From: Enterobacteriaceae bacterium RIT714 | GTDB taxonomy: Bacteria > Pseudomonadota > Gammaproteobacteria > Enterobacterales > Enterobacteriaceae | Assembly: GCA_009668015.1 (NCBI GenBank) | Contig: WJYB01000008.1 | Location: forward strand, 157,886-221,885 | DNA: 64,000 nt | Direction of reading: 5' to 3' | In this document: positions 34,475 to 44,753 of the stretch, piece after piece | How the letters are laid out: each line of letters starts with the position of its first letter | Numbering within the stretch: the stretch's first letter is position 1 | Position numbers and translations under genes: made by a program | The notes under the pieces: model-generated | What the model saw: only the letters and a program-made list of their open reading frames with translations | Databases searched by the model: none | Told to the model about the DNA's origin: nothing

Positions 34475-34927
34475 ATGAAATATCAACAACTGGAAAATCT
34501 CGAAAGCGGCTGGAAATGGAAGTATCTGGTCAAAAAGCACCGGGAAGGGGAGCTGATTACCTGCTACATCGAAGCCAGTGCTGCAAAAGAAGCGGTAGAT
34601 TTATTGCTGACGCTCGAGAATGAACCCATTCAGGTTAATAGCTGGATAGAAAAACATATCAATCCGGCCCTGATGAACCGCATGAAACAGACTATCCGCG
34701 CTCGCCGTAAACGGCACTTTAATGCGGAGCATCAGCATACGCGTAAGAAGTCTATCGATCTTGAATTTATGGTTTGGCAGCGATTAGCCGGGTTGGCTCA
34801 GCGACGAGGAAAAACGCTTTCGGAAACCATCGTACAGCTGATTGAAGATGCGGAACACAAAGAGAAGTATGCCAGTCAGATGTCCACGTTGAAGAACGAT
34901 CTTCAGGCTATGTTAGGCAAAAAATAG
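34475..34927 (+). CDS. matP: Macrodomain Ter protein MatP
   Basis: DNA-binding organiser of the replication-terminus macrodomain; dimers bind matS sites and link them to the divisome. The 150 residues match E. coli. An N-terminal helical domain ([22 protein letters not shown]) is followed by a ribbon-helix-helix part ([29 protein letters not shown]) and a C-terminal coiled coil. Its presence here fits E. coli, where matP is itself close to the Ter region. Confidence 0.96.
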   Translation: MKYQQLENLESGWKWKYLVKKHREGELITCYIEASAAKEAVDLLLTLENEPIQVNSWIEKHINPALMNRMKQTIRARRKRHFNAEHQHTRKKSIDLEFMVWQRLAGLAQRRGKTLSETIVQLIEDAEHKEKYASQMSTLKNDLQAMLGKK

Positions 34928-34948
34928 TCTCTCACTTTTCTTCAGGCA

Positions 34949-34979
34949 ATAAAAAACCCCGCATTGCGGGGTTTTTTTT
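34949..34979. terminator. Bidirectional terminator between matP and ompA
   Basis: AAAAAACCCCGC-ATT-GCGGGGTTTTTTTT, a perfect inverted repeat between convergent matP and ompA with T runs on both strands. Confidence 0.92.
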
Positions 34980-34989
34980 AGACGATAAC

Positions 34990-36045
34990 TTATGCCGCAG
35001 GCTGAGTTACAACGTCTTTGATACCTTTAACTTCGATCTCTACGCGACGATCTGGTGCCAGGCAGTCGATCAGTGCAGCGCGAGGTTTCACGTTGTCACA
35101 GGTATTGCCAGTCACTGGGTTGGATTCGCCCATACCACGTGGAGAGATCTTGTTAGCAGGGATACCTTTAGATACCAGGTAATCTACTACAGACTGAGCA
35201 CGTTTCTCGGACAGACCCTGGTTGTAAGCGTCAGAACCGATACGGTCGGTGAAGCCCAGAACCACTACTGAACCGTCTTTCGGGTCAAGGTTGCTCAGCT
35301 GGGTGTACAGCTGATCCAGTGCCTGCTGACCTTCTGGTTTCAGAGTCGCTTTGTTGAAGTTGAACAGAACGTCAGACTTCAGAGTGAAGTGCTTGGTCTG
35401 TACTTCTGGAGCTGGGGCTGGAGCAGGAGCAACGATCGGAGCTGCTTCTTCCTGCTGGCCAAAGCGGTAGGAAACACCCACGCTCAGCATGCCGTTGTCA
35501 GGACGAACGCCAACGGTGTTACCGTCGCCGATGTTGTTAACCCACTGGTATTCCAGACGGGTAGCGATGTCACGGGTCATAGCCCACTCTACGCCGCCAG
35601 CGAATACTGGAGATACGCCAGTGTCGTGGTCGTCGCCAGCAATGCTGTTGCTGGAGTCAGCGCGCCATACCATGCCGCCCAGACGGGTGTATACGTCCAG
35701 ATCGTCAGCAACTGGGTAACCCAGTTTAGCGGTCAGCTGTACGCCTTGAGCTTTGAATGCGCCGTTAACGTTGTCGCCTTTGTATGGCATACGACCTAAC
35801 CAGTCGTAACCCATTTCAAAACCAACATACGGGTTAACCTGATAGCCACCAAACGCACCTGCACCGAGCTGGCTTTCGTGAGTTGGACCATCGTTGTTCA
35901 GCTGGCTGTTGTACCAGCCAGTGTCGTGGAACTGAGACCAGCCCAGTTTGCCACCTGCATACCAGGTATTATCTTTCGGAGCGGCCTGCGCTACGGTAGC
36001 GAAGCCAGCCAGTGCCACTGCAATCGCGATAGCTGTCTTTTTCAT
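34990..36045 (-). CDS. ompA: Outer membrane protein A
   Basis: Abundant eight-stranded beta-barrel protein tying the outer membrane to peptidoglycan. The ATG at 36045 gives 351 residues with the signal peptide [21 protein letters not shown]; the open frame continues upstream to 36132, but only through the untranslated leader. The barrel begins [20 protein letters not shown], a Pro/Ala hinge ([12 protein letters not shown]) follows, and the C-terminal OmpA domain has the peptidoglycan-binding segment [20 protein letters not shown]. Barrel loops differ from E. coli, as usual for phage-exposed regions. Confidence 0.98.
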   Translation of the reverse strand: MKKTAIAIAVALAGFATVAQAAPKDNTWYAGGKLGWSQFHDTGWYNSQLNNDGPTHESQLGAGAFGGYQVNPYVGFEMGYDWLGRMPYKGDNVNGAFKAQGVQLTAKLGYPVADDLDVYTRLGGMVWRADSSNSIAGDDHDTGVSPVFAGGVEWAMTRDIATRLEYQWVNNIGDGNTVGVRPDNGMLSVGVSYRFGQQEEAAPIVAPAPAPAPEVQTKHFTLKSDVLFNFNKATLKPEGQQALDQLYTQLSNLDPKDGSVVVLGFTDRIGSDAYNQGLSEKRAQSVVDYLVSKGIPANKISPRGMGESNPVTGNTCDNVKPRAALIDCLAPDRRVEIEVKGIKDVVTQPAA

Positions 36046-36240
36046 TTTTTGCGCCTCGTTATCATCCAAAAATCGCCATGAAGATCTCGTCGAGAAATCA
36101 CGGTTAAATCCTTCACCGGGGGGCGAGCTCAAACTAGTAACTCTACCGATATCTTCGGCTTAGACCGAGCACCCCTGGCGATGTAAAGTCTACAACGTAC
36201 TTGAAAACTTACAAGTGTGAACTCCGTCAGGCATATGAAA
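36046..36240 (-). promoter_or_regulatory. ompA leader and promoter region
   Basis: The minus-strand sequence keeps the E. coli ompA leader landmarks: CCAGGGGTGCTCGG near the expected 5' end (about 36180), AGCCGAAGATATCGGTAGAG, CCCCCGGTGAAGGATTTAACC, and TGGATGATAACGAGGCGCAA before the ATG. In E. coli this leader folds at its 5' end to stabilise the mRNA, and its ribosome binding site is targeted by small RNAs such as MicA. The remaining 36241-36402, up to sulA, is AT-rich and shows no gene. Confidence 0.75.
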
Positions 36241-36402
36241 AAAAAATTTCCGTATACATAATATTTAACATTTCGAGGGCAGATTTTATGCAGTAAAATT
36301 AACGGGAACCGCGCCACACAAGCTTTGTCGATGTTTTCAGTTATGGAACCAATTGTGTGTCTGGATGTCGAAAAAAAATTCCAGGAATACTCTTAAATTT
36401 GC

Positions 36403-36912
36403 TCAATGATACAAATTAGAGTGAATTTTTAGACCGGACAGCTGTCCTCTGCCGAAAGAACCAGGGCGAACTGGACGCATAATGAAACCGATCGCGTCAC
36501 CTTCCTCAGCCGCTTCTGCCAGTCGAACATGTTCCTCTTCCGTCAAATCATCTGACAGCCAGCCGATCACTACGCTGTAATTCCCTGTGCGCAATGCGCG
36601 AACCATGGAGTCGACGGTATGGCAGGGCGCAATTTGGCTGATTTGCATTACCTTTGTGAGCGGCAAACCCGCTGACTGGACCCATTCGCGACTCAATTTT
36701 TGCTGCGGAGTCAACCAGAGCTGCCAGCGAGATTGCTGTCCAAGCTGCTGTAAAAGCGGCAAAAGTAGCAATTGTGTCATCATGGGCTGGTCTTCACGAT
36801 ATACCACCTCACTAATCAACCCGGTAGAAACACGCCCGGAAGTATTTTGCGTGCCATTGCCAGTGGAAGAAGAAAAAGATGTTGAGCGATTTGCATAGCC
36901 TGAAGTGTGCAT
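36403..36912 (-). CDS. sulA: SOS cell division inhibitor SulA
   Basis: LexA-controlled inhibitor that sequesters FtsZ after DNA damage and is removed by Lon. The start at 36912 ([16 protein letters not shown]) gives 169 residues, equal to E. coli; upstream in-frame codons would place the start before the SOS box. The core [20 protein letters not shown] and the C-terminal Lon-recognition tail ending HSNLYH are conserved. The N-terminal 35 residues are variable, typical for SulA. Confidence 0.96.
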   Translation of the reverse strand: MHTSGYANRSTSFSSSTGNGTQNTSGRVSTGLISEVVYREDQPMMTQLLLLPLLQQLGQQSRWQLWLTPQQKLSREWVQSAGLPLTKVMQISQIAPCHTVDSMVRALRTGNYSVVIGWLSDDLTEEEHVRLAEAAEEGDAIGFIMRPVRPGSFGRGQLSGLKIHSNLYH

Positions 36913-36932
36913 AATCATTCCAGCCCTGTAGT

Positions 36933-36952
36933 TACTGTATGGATATACAGTA
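36933..36952 (-). promoter_or_regulatory. LexA (SOS) box of sulA
   Basis: TACTGTATGGATATACAGTA matches the LexA consensus CTGT-N8-ACAG with the usual flanking TA pairs, 20 bases before the sulA start. Confidence 0.95.
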
Positions 36953-37130
36953 ACCCCTGTCCGACTAAAGATCAACCTCATTTTCTGAAAGCGTCTCGCA
37001 AATTTCGTTTTAGATCGGCCTATCACGAAAAATCATCTTGCCGTATGACGATAAGTTGCCTATTTTCCTGCTAACGGATCCGGTAGTAAGAAAAAATGGT
37101 TGTTACTCTATGATTTATATGGTGAATATC

Positions 37131-37760
37131 ATGAAAAAGATATCTTATGAACGGATCTATGCATCCCAGGAATACCTCTCTCCATTAGGGGAAATACATC
37201 ATCGTGCCCTTTTTGGGGGATATACATTGGCTATTGATGAGGCCGTCTTCGCGATGGTGGCCAATGGGGAGCTCTATCTGCGAGCCTGTGAACAAAGTGC
37301 CCCGTACTGTGTGAAACATGCCTCTTCCTATTTAACGTTGGTAAAACGTGGTCGGCCAATACTGCTGAACTACTACCGTGTTGATGACGGTTTATGGCAA
37401 GACCGTTCGCAACTACTGCAACTCTCAAGTTTCGCTCTGGAGGCTGCCCGAGAGGAGCGCTACCAGCGTCATCAGCGGCTTCGTCTTAAAGATCTGCCTA
37501 ATTTGACCTTTCAAATTGAAGTCCTTCTTTGCGAGGCAGGGATTACCAGCGAAGCCATCCTCCGCACGCTGGGTGCCGAGGAGAGCTGGTTGAAACTCAG
37601 AGCCAATAATAAACATCTCAGTATCAAGATGTTGTTTGCACTGGAGGGGGCGATTGAAGGGTTGCATCAGGCAGCCCTCCCGACAGGCAGGCGTCGGGAG
37701 TTAACTGAGTGGTTTAATGCGCTTCCTGTTCCGACTGATAGTCATTCCGGTAGGCAGTAA
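37131..37760 (+). CDS. sxy: Competence regulator Sxy (TfoX)
   Basis: Coactivator that directs CRP to CRP-S promoters of DNA-uptake genes. The ATG at 37131 gives 209 residues, the E. coli length, starting MKKISYERIYASQEYLSPLG; earlier in-frame codons at 37038-37122 lack support. TfoX N-terminal (LFGGYTLAIDEAVFAMV) and C-terminal helical (LKDLPNLTFQIEVLL, ALEGAIEGLHQAALP) domains are visible. Identity to E. coli is clearly lower than for neighbouring genes. Its last 47 bases overlap the end of yccS on the other strand. Confidence 0.93.
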   Translation: MKKISYERIYASQEYLSPLGEIHHRALFGGYTLAIDEAVFAMVANGELYLRACEQSAPYCVKHASSYLTLVKRGRPILLNYYRVDDGLWQDRSQLLQLSSFALEAAREERYQRHQRLRLKDLPNLTFQIEVLLCEAGITSEAILRTLGAEESWLKLRANNKHLSIKMLFALEGAIEGLHQAALPTGRRRELTEWFNALPVPTDSHSGRQ

Positions 37761-39876
37761 TTTGCTGCTGTAATCGGCAAATTTCAGGCAACAGTGCGAT
37801 GAGCAAACCTATTTGCTGCAGCACAAGTGGCGCTTTGTTGTCTGTTCCGGGATCGAAATGAGCAATACGTTGACTCAGCTCATCAATTGCCTTTCGGACG
37901 CGTGGCTCATCGACAGGACGATGATGAAGGGCATCATCGACGTAGCATACGGCGTCATCCAGCAGCGCGAGGATGCCAGGATGGCTTAGTTGCTCACGAT
38001 GAGCCCCTAATGTAGAAATATAACTGGTGAAGGTATGGTTCAAACAGAGCAGGCGAAACGCGACTTCACGAATTTCTGCGGTCGCTCGCGGCTCCGTTGA
38101 CATGTTTGAAACCACCGACGCCAGTTCCGCATCGCGGTTATGCGCGTCACGTCTGGCAATGCGATAGGCCAGACGATTGTCGCGGCCCTGGTGATATTGC
38201 TCAAGGATCGCATCCAGATACCGACAGTTGGCATTGGTAGCGAGTTCCAGCGCGCGTGGCAAATTGCGAAAACGCCAGTCCGGCCAGATAAAACTCACCG
38301 CCGCCCAGGCAATCCCGCAGCCAATCAGCGTGTCGAAGACGCGCGGCAGAGCGACTTCAAATCCTTCGCCCAACAGATTGAAGCACAGTAAAACCAGCAG
38401 CGTGATAAACATGGTGGCATGAGCATATTGAACGTTACGGAATGCGAAGAACAGCACGCCGGTAATGACGATCAGGATCAGTTGCCCTTCAACTGAGGGA
38501 ACAAAGAAGAGTACGGGAAGACCGATAGCAACACCCACCAGTGTGCCGATAACGCGTAGCGCCAGCCTGTGGCGGGTTGCGTTATAGTTTGGCTGACAGA
38601 CAAACAAACTGGTGAGCAAAATCCAGTAGCCGTGGTGCAAACCAGTAATCTGGATAAAAGCGTAACCTACGCATAGCACCGCAGACATCCGCACGGCGTG
38701 GCGAAACAGCGCCGACTCCGGGGTGAAGTTTCGGCTGAGACGCAGCCACATATCCGACGCGCTATGCGGACTATCATCGGCAAGCTGGTTTTCGGCATCG
38801 TTACCTGAAATCACCAACGCATGTTCAGACTCGATAGTGGCAAGCTGCGCATCTATCGCTCGTAAGTTATTCAGTAAGAACCCCAGCGCTTTCATTTGTT
38901 CTGGTGATGTTCCGCTGGCCTGAACGCGATCCAGCGCCGCATCAAGATGAGTAAACGCGCGCTCAAAGCGGGGATCGTGCTGGTAAGGTGTTCGGAGCAA
39001 AATAGAGCGGGCCAGTTGCTGGCAGGCCTGGGACTGCATCGACAGCAATCGCTGAAAACGGAACATCACGTCGCTGTAGCGAAATTTCTCGCGCAGCGCA
39101 GCGTACTGGATGTGCGAAGAGCTGGCGCGTTCATGAATATCCTGAGCAACAAAGTAGTAATGCAAAGTTTGTCGTGTTCCGCGCTGACCACGATCGCCAC
39201 GCAGGCGCGTGAGCAGTGACGCTTTAGTCTGATTTAACGTCGTGACCAGTTGCCCGTTTGCCAGCGCCAAATCGTAAAGCGGTGCCTGACTCTCTTCTTC
39301 AATGTCGGGATCGAACAGTCGGGATTTTAGTTCAAGATAATGCGCCAGCTGTTCGTAACTTCTGGCGAGGTTGTCCTGCAGAGGGCGAATTGGAAAAAGA
39401 AGATGCCCGGTTAAAGTGAGCAGGTTATACCAGATAGCCCCCAGCAAGAGCAGTAGCGGTTGTTGATACCACTGGTCGTAAAGTGAGACCCCCAGCATGG
39501 TATAAATCGCAATCAGAAGGGCGCCAAAGGCGATGGTGGCGTAGCGCTGTCCAAGCCCACCCAGCAGGATGAAACCGCTGGTAGAAATCATCAACCCCAG
39601 GGCAAACAGCCACGGCCAGGGGAAGAGCAGTTCCACCGAGGCGGAAGCGATGAAAAAACAAACCAGCGTAATCACCAGATTGCGCAGACGCCCGGCCAGC
39701 CGGTCGTCAAGATCGGCAAGCGCGCCCGCCACCACTCCAAGCGTGAGCGGAATGGTCAGCTTCACCTCGCCGAGCCACCAGGGAAGGGCTGCTGCGCCGC
39801 AAAGCGCAATGAAAATCCTGACGTTGTAGAGCCAGGCACTGTTCCATGTGTATCTGCGAAGCAATGGGCTTAGCAT
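37714..39876 (-). CDS. yccS: YccS/YhfK-family inner membrane protein YccS
   Basis: Large membrane protein of the YccS/YhfK (FUSC-like) family, related to aromatic-acid and drug efflux components; its substrate is unknown. The 720 residues contain two blocks of about five to six hydrophobic helices (residues about 15-150 and 395-520), each followed by a soluble helical domain, an internal duplication typical of the family. The start MLSPLLRRYTWNSAWLYNVRIF is conserved. It lies 19 bases downstream of yccF, probably in one transcript. Confidence 0.92.
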   Translation of the reverse strand: MLSPLLRRYTWNSAWLYNVRIFIALCGAAALPWWLGEVKLTIPLTLGVVAGALADLDDRLAGRLRNLVITLVCFFIASASVELLFPWPWLFALGLMISTSGFILLGGLGQRYATIAFGALLIAIYTMLGVSLYDQWYQQPLLLLLGAIWYNLLTLTGHLLFPIRPLQDNLARSYEQLAHYLELKSRLFDPDIEEESQAPLYDLALANGQLVTTLNQTKASLLTRLRGDRGQRGTRQTLHYYFVAQDIHERASSSHIQYAALREKFRYSDVMFRFQRLLSMQSQACQQLARSILLRTPYQHDPRFERAFTHLDAALDRVQASGTSPEQMKALGFLLNNLRAIDAQLATIESEHALVISGNDAENQLADDSPHSASDMWLRLSRNFTPESALFRHAVRMSAVLCVGYAFIQITGLHHGYWILLTSLFVCQPNYNATRHRLALRVIGTLVGVAIGLPVLFFVPSVEGQLILIVITGVLFFAFRNVQYAHATMFITLLVLLCFNLLGEGFEVALPRVFDTLIGCGIAWAAVSFIWPDWRFRNLPRALELATNANCRYLDAILEQYHQGRDNRLAYRIARRDAHNRDAELASVVSNMSTEPRATAEIREVAFRLLCLNHTFTSYISTLGAHREQLSHPGILALLDDAVCYVDDALHHRPVDEPRVRKAIDELSQRIAHFDPGTDNKAPLVLQQIGLLIALLPEICRLQQQITAYRNDYQSEQEAH

Positions 39877-39895
39877 GAGAGCCGCTTATCCTTAT

Positions 39896-40342
39896 TTACT
39901 GAAAACGAGCGCGAGCACTGGCTTCGCGTGCTGCCTGGGCGACTTCCACAGCGACCACCCGGCGACCGACGGGCCACAGCGCAATAGCCGCAATCTTGAA
40001 GTTAGCAATGCCCACCGGAATACCAATAATCGAAATACATTGTGTAATACCCACCGCGATGTGCATCAGGCATAACCACCAGCCAAAGAAAATCAGCCAT
40101 AAAATGTTCAGTAATGTACCACCGGTATTCATCAGAGCGCTTTTATTGCCGGGGTTGAGTTCATCAACATGAACGGCTTCGTTACCGTAGGGGACAAAAG
40201 AAAGTTTGGTAATTTCCCAGCATGAGCGCGTTAGCGGAAGCGTAAAGATCAGAACGACGCTCACCAGCGTGGCGAAAAGCCAGGAAAGCGTGGTGGCAAA
40301 ACCGCCAAGGACAAAATTCAAAATATTCAGAACGGTACGCAT
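39896..40342 (-). CDS. yccF: Inner membrane protein YccF
   Basis: DUF307-type membrane protein of unknown function. The 148 residues have paired hydrophobic segments (ILNFVLGGFATTLSWLFATLVSVVLIF and the NILWLIFFGWWLCLMHIAVG region) and the repeated IGIPVGIANFKIAAIALWPVGR motif. Just upstream of yccS on the same strand and divergent from helD. Confidence 0.92.
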   Translation of the reverse strand: MRTVLNILNFVLGGFATTLSWLFATLVSVVLIFTLPLTRSCWEITKLSFVPYGNEAVHVDELNPGNKSALMNTGGTLLNILWLIFFGWWLCLMHIAVGITQCISIIGIPVGIANFKIAAIALWPVGRRVVAVEVAQAAREASARARFQ

Positions 40343-40465
40343 ATACTTTCACTTCCTTTCGATATGATTAACGCCTGATGATTGTAACGTTTTTTTAGGC
40401 TGGAGCACCTGAAAACTGGCGGTTAAACTAATGAACAAAATATCACTTCGTGGATCAGGCTGGAC

Positions 40466-42520
40466 ATGGAACTAAAAGCAACATCATTAGGCAAGCGCCT
40501 GGCGCAACATCCGTACGATAAGGTTGTGCTGCTTAACGCCGGCGTGAAAGTCTCAGGCGTTCGCCACGAATATCTTATTCCTTTCAATCAGTTGCTGGCT
40601 ATTCATTGCAAACGCGGTTTGGTATGGGGCGAGCTGGAATTCGTTCTTCCGGCAGAGAAAGTGGTTCGCCTGCACGGGACTGAATGGGCTGAAACGCAGC
40701 GCTTCCATCATCATCTGAATATGCTCTGGCAGCAATGGAGCGACGAGATGAGCAAGGTCGCTGAGCAGGTTCTCCGCCAGGTCTTAGACGATATAGCCCA
40801 AAGTCATGAACAAAAGAAATGGCTCACTCGTGCGCAGACCGCCGGGATGCAACAGCGTATTCAGCAGGCATTGACTGCGCTGCCCTTGCCTGTTTCACGA
40901 CTTGACGAGTTTGAAAATTGTCGCGACGCATGGCGTCAGTGCAAAGCATGGTTGACTGATATTGAGCGCAGCAGGCTGGAGCATAATCAGGCCTGGACCG
41001 ATGAGATGCTGACTCAACATGCGGATTTCTTTAGCCATATCGAATCGTCACCCTTGAATCCGGCTCAGGCGCGTGCGGTGGTGAATGGTGAGCACTCGCT
41101 TTTGGTGCTTGCCGGGGCGGGCAGCGGCAAGACCTCGGTGCTGGTGGCGCGTGCTGGCTGGCTATTGGCCAGAGGTGAAGCCACACCCGAGCAAATTTTA
41201 TTGCTGGCATTTGGCCGAAAGGCTGCGCAGGAAATGGATGAGCGAATCCAGTCGCGGCTTCATACCAACGACATTTCTGCCAGAACGTTTCATGCCCTCG
41301 CACTGCATATTATCCAGCAGGGTAGTAAAAAAGCCCCGGTAATCAGTAAGCTGGAAAATGATACCGGAGCCCGACTGTCGCTGTTTATTAAGACATGGCA
41401 GCAGCAGTGTAGTGAGAAAAAGGCTCAGGCGAAGGGCTGGCGTCAGTGGCTGGAAGAGGAGCTGGAGTGGACGGTTCCGGAAGGCAGTTTCTGGCAGGAC
41501 GAGAAACTGGCGCGTCGGCTGGGCCCACGCCTGGATCGATGGGTCAGTCTGATAAGAATGCACGGTGGTTCGCAGGCCGAGATGATCGAGAGTGCGCCAG
41601 AAGACGTGCGTGCGCTGTTCTCGAAACGCGTCAAACTGATGGCGCCGCTACTGAAAGCCTGGAAAACAGCGTTAAAAGAAGAGAATGCGGTCGATTTTTC
41701 CGGCTTAATTCATCAGGCTATTCTCCTTCTGGAGAAAGGGCGTTTTGTCAGTCCGTGGAAGCATATTCTGGTGGATGAGTTCCAGGATATCTCTCCGCAA
41801 CGCGCTGCGTTACTGGCAGCCTTACGCGCGCAAAACAAACATACTTCACTCTTTGCCGTGGGCGATGACTGGCAGGCGATCTATCGTTTTAGTGGCGCGC
41901 AGCTTTCGCTGACAACCGCTTTCCACCACTACTTTGGTGAGGGCGATCGCAGCGATCTTGATACCACATATCGCTTTAATTCCCGCATTGGTGAGATAGC
42001 GAACCGGTTTATTCAACAGAACCCGCATCAACTGGCAAAACCGTTAAACAGCCTGACCGCTGGCGATAAAAAAGCAGTCACAATGTTGCCAGACGATCAG
42101 CTGGAGGCGTTACTTGATAAGCTCAGCGGCTTTGTAAAAGCAGAGGAACGCATCCTGGTGCTGGCGCGTTATCACCACCTCAAACCCGCTATGCTTGAAA
42201 AAGCGACCACGCGCTGGCCTAAGCTACAACTCGATTTTATGACGATTCACGCCAGTAAAGGACAACAGGCAGACTATGTCATTGTGGTCGGATTGCAGGA
42301 CGGCAGCGATGGCTTCCCGGCCCCGGCGCGTGAGTCAGTGATGGAGCAGGCGCTGCTTCCGGGCGCGGAAGACTTCCCGGATGCCGAAGAGCGTCGGCTG
42401 CTTTATGTCGCGATGACCCGGGCGCGTCATCGGGTCTGGCTACTTTTCAGTAAAGAACAGCCGTCGCGCTTTGTGGAAATACTGAAAAATATGGATGTTC
42501 CGACAGCTAAAAAACCGTGA
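40466..42520 (+). CDS. helD: DNA helicase IV
   Basis: Superfamily 1 3'-5' DNA helicase related to UvrD and Rep, involved in RecF-pathway recombination in E. coli. The 684 residues carry an N-terminal extension of about 190 residues before Walker A (LVLAGAGSGKTSVLVARAGWLL). Further helicase motifs are LLLAFGRKAAQEM, ILVDEFQDISPQRAALL, VGDDWQAIYRFSGAQ, IHASKGQQADYVIVVG and RRLLYVAMTRARHRVWLL. The start MELKATSLGKRLAQHP is conserved. Confidence 0.96.
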   Translation: MELKATSLGKRLAQHPYDKVVLLNAGVKVSGVRHEYLIPFNQLLAIHCKRGLVWGELEFVLPAEKVVRLHGTEWAETQRFHHHLNMLWQQWSDEMSKVAEQVLRQVLDDIAQSHEQKKWLTRAQTAGMQQRIQQALTALPLPVSRLDEFENCRDAWRQCKAWLTDIERSRLEHNQAWTDEMLTQHADFFSHIESSPLNPAQARAVVNGEHSLLVLAGAGSGKTSVLVARAGWLLARGEATPEQILLLAFGRKAAQEMDERIQSRLHTNDISARTFHALALHIIQQGSKKAPVISKLENDTGARLSLFIKTWQQQCSEKKAQAKGWRQWLEEELEWTVPEGSFWQDEKLARRLGPRLDRWVSLIRMHGGSQAEMIESAPEDVRALFSKRVKLMAPLLKAWKTALKEENAVDFSGLIHQAILLLEKGRFVSPWKHILVDEFQDISPQRAALLAALRAQNKHTSLFAVGDDWQAIYRFSGAQLSLTTAFHHYFGEGDRSDLDTTYRFNSRIGEIANRFIQQNPHQLAKPLNSLTAGDKKAVTMLPDDQLEALLDKLSGFVKAEERILVLARYHHLKPAMLEKATTRWPKLQLDFMTIHASKGQQADYVIVVGLQDGSDGFPAPARESVMEQALLPGAEDFPDAEERRLLYVAMTRARHRVWLLFSKEQPSRFVEILKNMDVPTAKKP

Positions 42521-42523
42521 TTT

Positions 42524-42549
42524 TGCCGGGCGAATATCCATGCCCGGCA
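42524..42549. terminator. Hairpin between convergent helD and mgsA
   Basis: TGCCGGGC and GCCCGGCA pair around a 10-base loop just after the helD stop. No T run follows on the plus strand; on the minus strand AAAATC follows. It may terminate mgsA or helD weakly, or be an intergenic repeat element. Confidence 0.5.
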
Positions 42550-42555
42550 TCCTGG

Positions 42556-43014
42556 TTACTTCAAACGCTCAGCCAGATAGCGCGGGTAATCGGGGATCAG
42601 GATCTCAACCGGCGTGTTGAAATGGGGCGATTCGATAATAAAGTCTGCAGTCGAGAGATTAGTGGCAACCGGAATATTCCAGACGGTTGCCAGGCGCAGC
42701 AGGGCTTTCACATCCGGATCGTGCGGAACCGCATTGAGCGGATCCCAGAAGAAAATCAGCACATCAATTTTCCCTTCTGAAATCTGCGCGCCCACCTGCT
42801 GGTCGCCACCCATCGGGCCACTCAGCATGGCGTTCACTTCCAGCCCCGTTTCGCGATGAATGAGGTTGCCGGTCGTGCCCGTTGCCGAAAGGATGTGTTT
42901 TTCCAGCAAGGACTGGTGGCGCTGAACCCAGTTCAGCAACATTTTTTTGCAGTGATCGTGTGCGACAAGGGCAATGTGCTTGCGCTCAGGTAGTGTACGT
43001 GTCGTCAGTTCCAT
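42556..43014 (-). CDS. mgsA: Methylglyoxal synthase
   Basis: Converts dihydroxyacetone phosphate to methylglyoxal and phosphate, a bypass of lower glycolysis under phosphate limitation. The start at 43014 ([24 protein letters not shown]) gives 152 residues, the E. coli length. The phosphate-binding ATGTTGNLI, active-site [12 protein letters not shown] and [21 protein letters not shown] are present. It links functionally to gloC, encoded earlier in the window, which detoxifies the product. Confidence 0.97.
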   Translation of the reverse strand: MELTTRTLPERKHIALVAHDHCKKMLLNWVQRHQSLLEKHILSATGTTGNLIHRETGLEVNAMLSGPMGGDQQVGAQISEGKIDVLIFFWDPLNAVPHDPDVKALLRLATVWNIPVATNLSTADFIIESPHFNTPVEILIPDYPRYLAERLK

Positions 43015-43094
43015 CATCTTTTCCGTCAAGTTAACTCGTTACAAGATGACGGGAAGCGCCTGATGCTGCAAGAGAAAGGGCAAAAAAATGCGGC

Positions 43095-43757
43095 TTACGA
43101 CGAAGGTTGTTGCTTAGCCCACTGTAAAAATCGCGTGCGAGTGTCGGGGTCAGCCTGCTGGAACCAGAATTTGAGGCGCTGTTCAGTGAGCGTCTGGGAC
43201 TGCGGGGGGATCACATCCAGTTCAGAAACGCCGGAGAGAAGCGTACTGTCGTCGGCCATCATGGTGGCGAAACGGGGAACCGATGCGCTTTTACCCGCTT
43301 TGTTGTAACGCTCGGTATCCGCTTCATAGTCCAGCCCTTTCGGGGTTTTGGTCAACGCCAGAATATCCAGCTTCACCGGAATCGGCATGGCATCGCCATC
43401 CAGTAACTCCATTCGCGGCGAGTCGTCAAACGCTTCGGACTCTTTTTCCGTTTCTAGCCTGGGCAGACTAAAATTAACAAGATTGATTTTTTGCGTATTA
43501 AAGCTCACGACCAGCGGCGGAGAGATATAGAGTCGCTGTTCGTGGTTTGACAGACGAATATTTTTTTCGATGCGAAACACGATTTGATGCGGCCCGTTAT
43601 CCAGCTCAATGCTGTCTGCTCCACGCAACAAAGAACTGGACACTTTTTTGCCATCCAGAACCAGCAGGTCAATGTCCGTGGATAACCGCAGCGTGGTGGC
43701 AAATACGCAAACCGGCATCACTAACGCAATTACAGCAGAGACAATGCCGGTTCTCAT
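43095..43757 (-). CDS. csgI: Secreted DUF2057 protein CsgI (YccT)
   Basis: Periplasmic DUF2057 protein; in E. coli it has been reported to inhibit curli assembly by acting on CsgA. The start at 43757 gives 220 residues with signal peptide [20 protein letters not shown]. The conserved part reads [47 protein letters not shown] lies before the ATG. No catalytic motif is evident. Confidence 0.9.
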   Translation of the reverse strand: MRTGIVSAVIALVMPVCVFATTLRLSTDIDLLVLDGKKVSSSLLRGADSIELDNGPHQIVFRIEKNIRLSNHEQRLYISPPLVVSFNTQKINLVNFSLPRLETEKESEAFDDSPRMELLDGDAMPIPVKLDILALTKTPKGLDYEADTERYNKAGKSASVPRFATMMADDSTLLSGVSELDVIPPQSQTLTEQRLKFWFQQADPDTRTRFLQWAKQQPSS

Positions 43758-43930
43758 AGGAGGCTCCTGTCGAAAATACTTTCGCCGCAATAATGTATCT
43801 AAATTTTTCGATAAACACGTTTACTAACATATAGACATATTCCGACGTTTTGCACTCATACAGATGTATGGGATGAATGGTTGCCTGATATTCTTTGGCG
43901 TACACTTAAAAAAAAGCCAGGAGAAACACG

Positions 43931-44344
43931 ATGAAAGAGAACGATATTATTGGCATTCTGACCTCAACGCATACCATCGCGCTGGTGGGGGCAAGTGATA
44001 AACCGGATCGTCCAAGTTATCGGGTAATGAAATATCTTCTGGATCAGGGCTATCACGTTATTCCTGTTTCGCCAAAAGTGGCGGGGAAAACGCTGCTGGG
44101 GCAACAGGGTTATGCCACCCTTGCGGATGTTCCGGAAAAAGTCGATATGGTTGATGTGTTTCGCAATTCGGAAGCGGCCTGGGGCGTGGCGCAAGAGGCT
44201 ATCGCTATTGGTGCTAAAACGATCTGGATGCAGCTTGGGGTGATAAACGAACAGGCGGCCGTGCTGGCGCGCGAAGCGGGGCTGAACGTAGTGATGGATC
44301 GCTGTCCGGCGATTGATATTCCGCGTTTAGGTCTGGCGAAGTAA
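43931..44344 (+). CDS. yccU: CoA-binding domain protein YccU
   Basis: Small Rossmann-fold CoA-binding protein resembling the N-terminal domain of succinyl-CoA synthetase alpha; cellular role unknown. The 137 residues include the [30 protein letters not shown] nucleotide-binding start, [13 protein letters not shown] and the C-terminal [28 protein letters not shown] precedes the start. Confidence 0.92.
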   Translation: MKENDIIGILTSTHTIALVGASDKPDRPSYRVMKYLLDQGYHVIPVSPKVAGKTLLGQQGYATLADVPEKVDMVDVFRNSEAAWGVAQEAIAIGAKTIWMQLGVINEQAAVLAREAGLNVVMDRCPAIDIPRLGLAK

Positions 44345-44373
44345 GAAAAAGCCCGAACATTTCGGGCTTTTTT
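44345..44373. terminator. Bidirectional terminator between yccU and hspQ
   Basis: AAAAAGCCCGAA-CAT-TTCGGGCTTTTTT, a perfect inverted repeat between convergent genes with T runs on both strands. Confidence 0.92.
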
Positions 44374-44375
44374 GA

Positions 44376-44723
<348 letters not shown>

Positions 44724-44753
44724 TTAAGTGCGGGCAATATTCCACTTTTCAAG

